Of a DNA stretch of 64,000 bases, positions 1 to 18,015 are shown piece by piece. Position numbers and translations under genes: made by a program. A model generated the notes under the pieces. It worked only from the letters and a program-made list of their open reading frames with translations, was not told the origin of the DNA and did no database searches. This DNA comes from Siniperca chuatsi (taxonomy: Eukaryota > Chordata > Actinopteri > Centrarchiformes > Sinipercidae): positions 10,123,833 through 10,187,832 of the forward strand of contig NC_058045.1 of the NCBI RefSeq assembly GCF_020085105.1, written 5' to 3'. Numbering within the stretch: position 1 is the first letter of the stretch; every line of letters starts with the position of its first letter.

Positions 1-60
1 AAGTTGTTAAAGCTGAGAAAAATTGTCCCATAATACACCATTTTGATTATTTTGTTATTA

Positions 61-1113
61 GCAGTGGTGGAAGAAGAATTCACATCCCTTACTTAAGTAA
101 AAGTAGCAATACCACACTATAAAAATATTCAATTACTGGATTCAAGATTCTACTCTTTTTAAAGTAAAAATACAGAGGTTTTATCAGAAAAAATTTAGGC
201 TACTTAGAGTATCAAAAGTAAAAGTTCTCATCATCAGAATATCATCTTTTTATTCCACACATTCTTCTTCTTTGTCAAAACCTGGCGCCTACAACAATGT
301 ACAGCAGACAGTTGACTCGGAGATTCAGGTGTGTTATACTAGTAGTGACTAATGCAGCCTCAGGTTGCTAGCCTCAAGATGAGGAGCAGGCTACAGAGCT
401 CTGGTAAACTCACTTCTTTCTAACTCCACACTCCCAGATTTTTTACATTTTTTCCCTAAGTTTCAGAGAAGCTGTAGTTTGTTTTAGTTTAGAATGAATC
501 TAACGTCTTTAATCCACCCTCATGACCTCAGCAGATCCACAGCAACCTTTACCCTTTACCATAACAACAGTCTAACTACACTTCACTACATTTCAAGGGG
601 AAATATTGTACTTTTGACTGTATTTATCTGACAGCTATAGTAACTAGTTACTTTTCACATGATAAGCTTATAAAATACACTTCCAAAATACATCGTTAAA
701 GATTAGACCAGTGGTTCCCAACATTTTTGCCTTGTGACCTCTTACAAAAAAGCTAGTTGGGGCCCCATGTCATATTTCAGATGTATCTGAGGTCATTAGC
801 AGTTCCACCAAAAAGAGATTTCCCCTCTTCACTTCTCAGATTGTTTCATTTAAATAATTGTTTGAGACCCGAACAGGTCAAACTATCCAATATTTCACAA
901 GAAATGCAAAGATTAGAGAAAAGTCCAAACTATGAATACACATTTGTGTCTCAGCACTTTCTTTGCTTCCCCATTAACTATCTCATGACCCCTCAGATTT
1001 TTCTTATGACCCTTGGCTTGGGAACCCCTGAAATAAACTACCTGACAGTATATAAAGTAGTGTATTGGTACTTTTACTGAAATGAAGAATGGGAATACTT
1101 CCTCCACCACTGC
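61..1113. mobile_element. Composite non-autonomous DNA element with terminal inverted repeats
   Basis: The left end reads GCAGTGGTGGAAGAAG from 61 and the right end CTTCCTCCACCACTGC to 1113, which are near-perfect inverted copies. The next bases of the left end (ACTTAAGTAAAAGTAG) match a motif I know from widespread fish MITEs. No clear target duplication is visible. A second element with its own inverted ends sits inside at 709-1030. Confidence 0.6.
709..1030. mobile_element. Nested MITE with CAGTGGTTCCCAA ends
   Basis: The left end CAGTGGTTCCCAAC and the right end TTGGGAACCCCTG form an imperfect inverted pair about 322 bp apart, inside the larger 61-1113 element. The 107-codon frame over this stretch has no protein features and is a by-product of the repeat. 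The class is uncertain; the length and ends would suit a hAT-like MITE, but no matching 8-bp duplication was seen. Confidence 0.5.
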
Positions 1114-2039
1114 TTTAAAAAAAAGATGGTCTGGGAGCAGTCTGTTTCTGAGTTTTCAATTTTAACACACACGCGAACAAAACACGCACAGCCTCTAATG
1201 TAGCCTGACAGAGCGGTGTAAAAGGGACAGCATCTGTAGGCCTCAAACACCTCAGACTGTACCTCATATATCACGCACAGCCATTCCACGTACTTACGTC
1301 TACACCCTCTCTTTTTCTCTCTGCCTCAACTCAATGCCCCCCTTCTCTTTCCCTTTCAGGACTTGATGTTTGCAATGCGGCAAAGCAGGCATTATTTCCA
1401 CTGCCTTCCATTACTATGACAACACCCTTTGAGGTTTGAAGGCCATTGAGACTTTGAGGGAGACAGGCAATTTTGTACCACCGGGGAAGTTCATTTATTT
1501 CTTGTCTCCCAGTGTAATCTCCAGAGGGGGAAAAAGAGGGGGTGAAGACCAGCTAAAACCCCCACTTGGACTTCTCTTGTCTTTTCTCATCCAGTATCTT
1601 TAAAAAAAGAGATGTGAAGCCATGGCCACACTTTCGGAGCATGACACCAATACACTGAGATGAACCCAATCATACTGTATGTCAATGTATAAATGATGAG
1701 GTAAGAAGTAATTATTAAAAAGGCTCCATATAAACATTTCATCCTGTCATTTTGTTAACAAAAAGAGTTGGAATAAAAGGTTGCAGAGCATCTTTAACAA
1801 ATTACCCCCTGCAGTAAATATTAGAAATACTAAGTTAAAGTTACACAATATATTTGTAGCCCACCTTACAGTAACTTCAACATCATTCACAATTCATAGA
1901 TAATTCAAGTGTGTGCACTGTAAATAGTTGACGTGTCACTTGGTCTGTAAGCAGTGATAGCAGGTTAAAGGACAAGACCAACATTTTTGGAAATATGTTT
2001 CACTTTCTTGCCAAAAGTTAGATGAGAAGATCAATACCA

Positions 2040-2500
2040 CTCTTATGATTGTACGCTAAATAAGAAGCTGGGGACAGTAGACAGCTAGCTTAGCTTAGCA
2101 TTAAGACTGTAAACTGGGGAAATAGCTAGCCTGGCTCTGTCTAAAGGTAACAAAATCTGCCTACCAGCACCTCTAAAGCTTTTTAAATCTGTACAGCCAA
2201 AGTGTAAAAACAACAATTTGTTAGTTCTAAAGGTGCTGGAAGGCAGATTTTGTTACAATACCTTCGGACAGAGCCAGGCCAGCTGTTTCCCCATTTCCAG
2301 TACTTTCTGCTAAGCTAAGCTCCCATGCTGATACCACTCTCATATCTGTCCGTTAAATATGGAGCTGGAGCCAGCAGCCAGTTAGCTTAGCGTAGCATTA
2401 AGAGTGTAAACAGAGAAACAGCTCGCTTGGCTCTGCCCAAAGGTACTGTAGCAAAATCCACCTACCAGCACCTTGAGAGCTCACAACTTGTCGTTTTTAC
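2040..2500. repeat. Foldback repeat plus a third direct copy
   Basis: About 100 bp from 2080 (GCTTAGCTTAGCATTAAGA, then CCTGGCTCTGTCTAAAGG, then TCTGCCTACCAGCACCT) recurs in reverse complement at about 2228-2325. This makes two arms around a loop of about 50 bp. A third copy in the first orientation follows at about 2380-2480. The family is abundant in fish genomes as I know them; its class is not clear from this copy. Confidence 0.65.
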
Positions 2501-4617
2501 ACTTTGTCTTTTGTACATATTAAACAAACAAAATACACTGTGTTAATTAGTGAGCTTTAGAAGTGTTGGAAGCGCTAGAGATAGTTGAAGTGTGTCATTG
2601 AAACCAGTGGAAGTTTCTGGTAAGCAATGATAGAAGTTGATAAATAAGACTTTAAAACCCAAAAGATTTTAGTTTACTGCTATTTTCATGTGAGAGATTT
2701 CCTGTTTATACAAAGCAGTTAAAGTAGCAACAGAGCAGGTTTCAGTAGCTGTGAGGCTTTAGAGGAATGCTTTCTCTTTGTGTACAATGATATACACATG
2801 CAATTTTATTTCAACATTTTGCCTTCCTTCACAGCCTGTTTACCCACAATGCAACCTTCTATTTTATTATGAGTTATGATATAACGCAGAAAAGCTTTTC
2901 AGGCCGAGGCTCTGCATTGTACATACAGTGTAAAACAACTGAAACATCTTGTGTAACAAAATCTGTCACACTCACTGTATCTCCTACAGTATGAGAGGCT
3001 GTAGCACTAACCAGACCAGACTACTGACAACTGCCACCAATAATGATTTCAGGCACTGGATATGAGGTAGGAGAATGTGTATTTTCAGCCTTACATAAAT
3101 ACCACTTTGGTGTGCCAGCATGCTAAAAACATCCAGTCCAAACTCTAATTTGAGGGGTAATGCGCAGATGTACAAGGCTATTTGAATTATGCAAGGGCGT
3201 ATGTTCAAGGGAGGGACAAAAAAAAAAGAAGCATTCCCTTGATCTCGGTTGGGTGGGCCACTCTTGCCGCCCTGCCTTTAAAATCACGAGTGTGCCTTCC
3301 CTCTATAAAAAGCATGGGTTTTTACTCGCTCTGTATACTTACTGAGGAGTAAGTATGGGAGAGCAGCAGGAGCCCAAATGTAAATTAGTGGGCTCACTAG
3401 AGTTCACCACCACAACAAACCGAGACGATGGACCTTTGAAATGTTTAAATCATATCGTGTATTGTAGGTTTTAGGGCCAATCTGGGGATTGCTGAGGGCA
3501 GCGAAGGAGACATAATGATGATTTATGACTTTAGTTCATGCGGTGAGTGCAAGCTGAGGCATATATTCCTGATTCTGTGATTTGGTTGAACCTGCAATAC
3601 TTTAACAAAGATATACAGAGAGCATGTTGCACTGCATTAATACAAAACTCTCCTCCAAAAATTCCTGAGGATCAAATACTTTAGCGACAGAAGCCACATG
3701 ATGGCTTTATTTGTGCACCATGCTAACGGACCGTTAGTTTTCTCAGAGCCCACATATGTCTCAACCTCTGTCTGAAGCATCTAGCCTCTCTCTTGAAAGA
3801 ACCACGAGGCTGTGACTTTTTGCAGTCATAAACATGTATATTTATCTGAGTTAGAGAACATCACCCAAAGTATTCAGTCATCAGTGTCAGAATGACAGCT
3901 GAGTAAAAACACTGACGTGTAGACACCGGCTGTAGCACTCTTACGTCGTGCTGTGGATTTACGCAGATCCTGTTTCCTGGTCTTTTCCCAGATGTCACGC
4001 CGCTTCTACTATTTCTGGACATTACTCACATGATCCCAGCTGATTGTGAAAGACATGTATTTCTGTGAATTAGTTAACTTTCATCACTATGTTAACAGTG
4101 AGCTTCCTGTAATGTGGAGAACAAGGAATGAGGACAGGAACACCAAAGAGTACGACAGGAAGAATAAGTTGTGCCTCAAGAGGACGTACACTTACAACGA
4201 AATAGGCGGGATGGGACGCATGATGATCAAGCAACTTACAGGAGGTGGTTTTATGAAGACTATAATCTGTGTTGAGACTCTGACAGAGAGGAGTTGATGT
4301 TTATGGTATGTTTTTGAGCCCATAGTTTGTTCTATTGTAAGTTGATTTTATTGTATTGTCAGATTGTATTTGTTATTTTGTCCACCCTGTGTATGCCCAA
4401 AATTAGGCCACTACTACTCTGTGGACATTTACCACTGAAGCATGAAATATTAACAGCTTTCCCAACCTTAAAAAATGAATCTTTAAACAATGAACACTTT
4501 AAAATAATGTATATCTAAACATTAAAACTAAATGTGTATGGGGGAAAAAAATCCCTTTTTATGCTATTTAAAGATTGGTGTGATTGTGAAACACTACTGT
4601 TGATGGTATATACTCAC

Positions 4618-6607
4618 TGATGTAGAAGGTGCCTGGTGCCTGGTGGCCTTCAAACTGAAGTATGAGGAGGCTGCTGGTTCGACTGTCATGGCGGAGCCAT
4701 AGGGCCACTCCTAAGATCACACCTCCAGCCAGCTGTCCCAAAGAGAAAAATGGTTTAATTATTTTCTTTCATGTTTCTTTACTTTGGTGAAACCTTGGGA
4801 AGGATCAGAGCCATTAAAAATGTTAGCATGAATATTACAACAAACCTGTAGTTATCCATTTTTAAGACTTTTTATAAAGACCCATCAAGGTGTTTTTTTT
4901 ATATGACGGCAAGAGCGAGTGCCGTGACATCGGGGACGACACAAAGCCCGACTCTGCTGAGATCAAATCAGTGTCCAAACCTTTCTGCTAAAGCTTCTCT
5001 CTGTGTGCGTGTCCAGCTCCGCCGTGAGGCATTGAACTGTCCGCTGTCCTTTAAGGGAAGTGACGAGAGGACATCCTGACACCTCAGTGACCTACGGCAC
5101 AGACCATGTCCTCACAACATTGTTTAAAGCCAACTTAAGAACTTTGTTATTCAGGTTTAGCTCCCTTGATCTCTCCTCTATTCTGTATCTAATTAAGGAG
5201 AATATCCTGATACAAGTGTTATCATATAAAAGCTGAACTACTGAAGGATCCGATCCAGTGCAACTTATTGTTCACATGCTGACGCTCTCTTTCTTTATGC
5301 AAATGTTTACGTCAAGGTATCTGCACATTTAGTGACATGACTGCACTCTATTGTTCTCCAACAAACAGGAAACTGAATTCTCAACATGAAAAATAGCAAA
5401 ATGAGGAAGAGAGGGCTGAGAGTTTTTACAATGACAGGCAGACTAGCAAAACCAACAGAGGAAACACTCCATTAGGTGCGGCGTGTCCAGTATATGGTGA
5501 TTTTGTACGACGACTGTTCTGTACAGACAAACCAAATGGAAATTTACAAGTCACCATTTCTGACTGTGCAAGGCTACGAGTGAACACATAAAGTGGACAG
5601 CACATCTGCAGGAAGTCTGATGTGATGTAATGAAGTATAAACAGCAGACAGCTGCATTAGGCCACTGAACCGTGGCAAGTCCATTATTACTAGTTATAAA
5701 TAACTTTTTCAGAAAACACGATGGACTCAAGGAGCGTTCAGTTTGAAGGGAGAATGTACCATTAATGAATAATAAAACTACGCCATTTCACGAGGAGTTT
5801 CCTGAGCTCTTTAAAGGTTCAAAGGCAGCAAATGCTACAGTCTGGGGACCAGGTAGGAACAAAGGAAACAGCTCTCCCCACCCCCAGAAACTCAATTAGC
5901 CCTGTGCAATCTCCCTGTTTAATTTGGGGAGAACCAGACTCCTCAAAAAAAGAAATCATCTAATACTGAGGAAACTCTTGTTCAGTTTTTCATCCAAAAC
6001 AACTTCAGAAATCAGACCTTCCTGTCTGTAGTATTTGATTAATATGAAGCTGAGTTAATTCAGTGAAACAATGGATCTAAAGCAGAGTTAAAGTGAGACA
6101 TGCTGGAGGGTATTATCCCAGTGAGACGACCTAGAAGGCTGAAGCCCTCCCAGTCTGGAGAGCTCCTCTCTCCTTCTCTTTCAGCCACCTTGCACTGGTG
6201 CTCGGCCATGCAGAAAATAACTGTTGATGAAGGGTGAGAGCATTTCAACTCCTGCCCGGCCACGGTTTTGTGTGCTGTGCCTCTTCTATTGATGCTGCTC
6301 TCCTCTCAAAGACAGAGCAGCATAATTAACACAGCAGGGCGGGAAGCTCTGTGCATCACCTCCAGGATTTATCATCTATCCGTTCTAAGCCCTGAGCTAC
6401 ACAGATGTGTACATGTGCAGCTGTCAGGCCGCTTAACCAAACAATAAGAAGAGAGACAGTTTTAAGAAAGAAGTATGTTACTCAAACAGGAAAAGCGCAA
6501 ATTTCAAAAAGCAACTTCAGAGAAAAATGTGTTCAACTCACCCAGAAAATAAAATTAAAGAAAAATAACATGTATTTAATGCATTTCGTGCAGCCCGCCA
6601 CAGCCAT
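4618..6607 (-). CDS. cd81: CD81-type tetraspanin, 5' part (coding exons 1 and 2 only)
   Basis: CD81 is a four-pass plasma-membrane tetraspanin that organises membrane microdomains with partners such as integrins and, in mammals, CD19. Coding exon 1 is 6542-6607: ATG at 6605-6607 (minus), 22 codons, beginning MAVAGCTKCIKYMLFFF and ending FIFW, followed by GTGAGT. Coding exon 2 is 4618-4732, with a CAG acceptor on its upper side and a GTGAGT donor below. It reads LAGGVILGVALWLRHD and later GTFYI. Together they give the cytoplasmic cysteine-bearing N-terminus, transmembrane segment 1 and the small extracellular loop; LAGGVILGVALWLRHD is diagnostic for CD81 among tetraspanins. Phases agree (0 into exon 2, 1 out). 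The start has A at -3 and G at +4. I found no third exon in 1-4617, so intron 2 probably runs past the left edge. Divergent from kcnc1. Which teleost paralogue (a or b) cannot be settled here. Confidence 0.88.
4733..6541 (-). other. cd81: cd81 intron 1
   Basis: The 1.8 kb intron between the two cd81 coding exons has a GTGAGT donor and a CAG acceptor in the minus sense. It contains an unexplained coding-looking stretch on the plus strand at about 4880-4993 and no other recognisable feature. Confidence 0.75.
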
Positions 6608-8710
6608 GTTGCCAGTTTTTATCAGCTCGTCCTGTAGAAACAATTCAAATAGTTAGAGAGGCCAGTCTACTGTCCCGGATCACACAGTCTCTGCTAGAGG
6701 TCTCAGTTTATTCAGGCCAGTTGGGGTATAAGCGCCTCTGTGCTGCAAACTCCTCCTTTATAATCAAGAGTGAAAACCGAGACGGAGAACTGCCCACCAA
6801 GTGAAGCGGACAGGAGGAGGTGAAGGCTGAGGGAACAACAAGCTCCCCATCCACAAGAGCGAACAGGGAGCCCTACTTTGTTCCTCTGCAAGTTTAAAAA
6901 TGCGTTCTAGTCAGATGAAATGTGGGGCAAACTCGGGACCATTCCCATGTTTTGCCTGAGAAAAGGAGAAGAAAGAAAGTACAATCCTCAATCTTTTCTA
7001 ATGATAAAACATGTTTAAAAATTTAATTTCTGCAGCAAAAATACACATAGCTATAAGAGATCAAGGTACAGATGTACGTGTGCAACATTGTTGCTTTTTC
7101 TCATTCAAGTAAGTGAGGTATTTCATGAGAAAAATGTGTAAAATAAGATATAAAAATGGGAATGTTAAGAAATCCTTTATCCTGGATCTGGATCCGTCCC
7201 ACAAAACTAAACGCTTGTTCTTTAGAATATGGCCTAATTTTAAATGTTTTTTTAATCTGTTGACAAGTTTTGGAGATCTCACGTTAATTAACAAACACAA
7301 AATAAAGGGGACCAAAAATAAACCTTCTTTGCAATGAACAATGGCGCCCTCTGCCGGCGGATTAAACACAGGTGGAGGCCCTGGTGGCTAATTATTATAC
7401 AGATCAAGTGCAGCAGAGTTGCGCAAAAAAATGTAATTCTCTTAACTCTTTGTTTCAAAAGATCTCCACCGTCAGTGCAGTGACACACATGCAGACAACA
7501 ACAAGGCGACTGCAGTCTCAATTCTTGCATCCGTAGATCATAAAGCTATAAGAAGATATATGATCAGACTCTTTGCACCGTTATGGGCGGATCTGCGCGT
7601 TCATGGCTCCAGGGTCACACCTTCTCCAGCCAGCTGTGCATGAAGACGATGAGTCCCCGCCGACTGCTGACAGCCGCTGACCGACCGTAACCCTCCGAGA
7701 GACGACGTTAAGTGAGAGGGAGAAGGAAAACTGGGCAGCGATGGCAGTTTCAACAGCTTTAATCTGGAGAACTTGACAGCAGGTTTTAACAAATGCAGGG
7801 TCCTTCACTGGGCATGCTCCATCTGATCTGAGACAAGAGCTGAGCACGGTGTGAATAACAGGCAGTTTGGGCGTTTTTGAGGTTTTTTGTCGCCCTCTCA
7901 TCTCTGATCTATTATTATCATTATTATTATTATTGTTGTTGTTGTTGTTTTGTTTAACCACGCAGCACAGTAAACAGAAAACCTCCCTTCTATTAGACGG
8001 CGGATGTTTTGTTCTCAGCGATGCATGACTGAAAGGGAAAGTCTCTGAGCAGGAGGCATCTCTCTGCTGTGACAAAGACCTGCTGAACAGCGGCGGCGTG
8101 TCGTTAAACGCAGAGAAGGAGCGGGCTGAGCGTCGGTGTGAAGGAGGTGAGTCTGTAGGCAGCAACAGAGGAGGGACTGAGTCTCCATCAGGAGCTGCCG
8201 GACCGGCGCTGTCCGCTCAGCACCACCGCAGTCACCTTGCTGCGAAAGTCATAAACCTGCTCAGGACTGATCTGATCAATTACCGCAACTTGGGGAGTCC
8301 AATGATCTGGGTTTATTCTGCTGGCGGGGGGGAAATTTGCCAGCGTTTGTCCTTTTACCCCGACATCTTGGATTTACTGACGATGTGACGTCCATTCTTA
8401 ATGTGATGGGCTGCAATCATTTTGGATTTCGATTCAATACCCTCCAGTGAGCCTGGCAGCTATAAGCGTTTATGATCCTCCACTTGCACGGCAGGTGCTT
8501 GTAGAAAATACGGGGTTTAGAGGGAATGCAGCCTGATGCGTGTGAAGCATTTCTTTCATAGTTGTTGAGAAACGACAGGTTGCTTTGTGCGCTGCTTCCC
8601 TTAAGTAATTGTTTCCTTCAGTCTAATCACTGCTGTGCATGGTTGCACGGTGCGCCTAGACTTACCTTTGCGATGAAGGGAACTTATTGGAGAAATGCCT
8701 AAGGGACGCA
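6608..8710. promoter_or_regulatory. Divergent cd81 / kcnc1 promoter interval and kcnc1 5' leader
   Basis: This 2.1 kb separates the start codons of cd81 (minus) and kcnc1 (plus). The middle part (about 7570-8390) is richer in G+C and CpG than the flanks and is the likely promoter and 5'UTR zone of kcnc1. A trinucleotide run lies at 7910-7950. Frames on both strands (7581-8165 and 8098-8388) show simple-sequence composition and no known domain. Exact start sites cannot be read. Two upstream ATG frames occur close to the kcnc1 start. Confidence 0.5.
7910..7950. repeat. (ATT)n / (GTT)n trinucleotide run
   Basis: About 40 bp of ATT units passing into GTT units. On the minus strand it encodes the poly-Asn stretch of a spurious 194-codon frame. 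Confidence 0.9.
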
Positions 8711-15987
<7,277 letters not shown>

Positions 15988-18015
15988 CATGGTTGAGTAG
16001 CAGACACAATGCCATTGGAAGGCCAGTCCACACTCCTCCTTCTTATCTTTTCCTGTTCCTTTTACACTTGCCTTCACTCCTGCTTTTTTTCATTTTTATT
16101 TCTTTATTTTTCTGGAAAACTGTATCTTAACTGTGCTAATACTCAAGCCTCCCAAGTGTTCTCCTTGGGTGTGTCATCATATGCTAGACTAGAAAACATT
16201 GGCACATGCCACTCTGCATGGGTCACCTCAGTTGCAGACAAAGCACTGTTCTACTTGTACCACAGGCTAACCCCACTCTTTCCCTGTGTTTACATCATTG
16301 CCTGTTGCTCTGTTGCTTTTGATCTCGCATACTCTTCTGCCAATAACTTTTATCTCATCTGCTTTTTACAATTTTGTGAAAGAAATTTTCATAAGATGTA
16401 ACCCCTGCTAAAAATATGCTGGACATGAACAACACATGGCTTTTAAACATATCCAAAAGGTATCATTACCAGCTGTTAAGGGAACTCCTCTTAAGTGCTT
16501 TGAACGTTGCAAAGTAGAGACGTTATCATTCTGAAAGTGCAGTCCAGAGCAGACTCAATGTTGTCTGAGTGGCCATCAAAAAAAAAAAAAAAATAATTAT
16601 GAACATGATGTTCATGATGTCCAATGCAATATGGAGATGAAGACAATTCCTATGATACTAGTGATGAATACATCTAATGTCAACAGAACTAAAACTGTCT
16701 GTTCATTTGCATGAACTGCATGAGAAATTATGTTTAACAAGAAGCTAACTGTATCACAGTACCTGTAAGAAAAAGAAAACGTTTTCTTTTAAAAGCTTCT
16801 GAAGCTTTGTCATTTTTTATGCATTTTAAGACAGCTTTACAAGAGACTCAGTCATAGCAGAGATTTTTATGTAGCTGCCATTTTTTGCCTTTCCCCAAAT
16901 TCATATATTTATTGTCTTGTATTTATTTGACTGGGGCCTCCAACTAAAATAGTGTGATTTAACTTGAGCAATTTGTCATAAAGCTAACTAATGCTGTTAT
17001 GAGCATAAATAGTTTTTATACAGATATATTTACTGGTAGTTAAGAGTTTTTAAACAGTATCGTAGTCTGCAGCTACTTCTATTACTGCTGCAATGCCTAA
17101 ATTAAGGCAAGGCTCATGAATTATAAAACAACGGTGCCTTCATACCTGGTGAGGCAAAGTAAAAGTGAGTAATAAATTGACATGGTAATACATAAGTGCT
17201 CCCAGTGTAGCATCAATACACTTTATACCATGCTCATAACAGTGTAATGAAAGCTTTATTTATAAGGTGCACCTTGTACCTTTTGCACCACCCTAGTACC
17301 CTTAATCACAGTAAAAAATACCTTCTTAGTTACTATTGTTACACCATCCAACACATACTAGGATTTAACCTTTAGGGGGATACATAGCTCCAACAGCTGA
17401 AAATACTGACTTTATCCAGTAGTCCCCATCTCAAGAAAAGTTTTGTATGATAAAGCACAAAATATTATTAAAGGGGACCAGGCAACTCTACAGAGCCAAA
17501 ATATATTGCGTTACGATCAACCAGAGATGTCATGATGACTCCTGCAGTATGTATGTCTGTTGATTTAAACATTAATACAGTTACTGTTACATGTATTGAT
17601 CCTGTCCCAGTAATTATGCACAATTTTTTCAGGGCACTTTAACAAATTTTATGTTGACAAATCAGAAACATTAATTTCTAGAAGAAGATATAAGTATAGC
17701 AACTCATTTAAGTTTTGTTTTTATTCTGAATGAGCAGAGTTTTACATTTCGAGTCATGTCTCTTGTGGTAATTAATGGACGTTATATATTTAGAAAAAAA
17801 AACTTGTGAAGATTTGATGTGAAGAGATGCAGGTGAATTATATGCTCATGCAAATTCAAGTGGGAAAAAAAGTACATTACGACACAGTATGGGATGTGGG
17901 TCTACTTGGGGAAAGGTAAATGCATGTATTTTACATTTATGCAACAGACAAGTATTCAAATAAAATATGTAAATATAAGTCCTTGCATGAAATAAATTTT
18001 ATACACAACGAGCGT
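15988..18015 (+). other. kcnc1: Probable kcnc1 3'UTR
   Basis: About 2 kb of AT-rich, gene-free DNA follows the kcnc1 stop codon. Two AATAAA hexamers at 17959-17964 and 17991-17996 could end the transcript. A 130-codon frame at 16009-16401 is in this stretch; it has no domain I recognise and a low-complexity hydrophobic character, so I treat it as chance. Confidence 0.45.
17959..17996 (+). terminator. kcnc1: Candidate kcnc1 polyadenylation signals
   Basis: Two AATAAA hexamers 32 bp apart on the plus strand. Their use is inferred only from position, orientation and sequence. Confidence 0.4.

Larger units (their letters stand above)
1..4617. other. Left flank, probably cd81 intron 2; no exon seen
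   Basis: No coding exon was recognised on either strand. The interval holds a composite inverted-repeat element at 61-1113, a foldback repeat at 2040-2500 and otherwise AT-rich unique-looking DNA. If cd81 is intact, this is its second intron. Reading frames of 60-107 codons here lie inside repeats or show no family features. Confidence 0.5.

Noticed and set aside
757-1080. 107-codon plus-strand frame
   Set aside because: It lies inside nested inverted-repeat elements and has no protein features.
7581-8165. 194-codon minus-strand frame with a poly-Asn run
   Set aside because: It covers the kcnc1 leader region and a trinucleotide repeat; composition is that of shadow sequence and no domain is visible.
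8687-8710. Longer N-terminus for kcnc1 starting at 8687
   Set aside because: The codon is TTG; the first in-frame ATG is at 8711 and gives the family's usual N-terminus.
16009-16401. 130-codon frame after kcnc1
   Set aside because: It is in the probable 3'UTR, hydrophobic and low-complexity, with no recognised domain.
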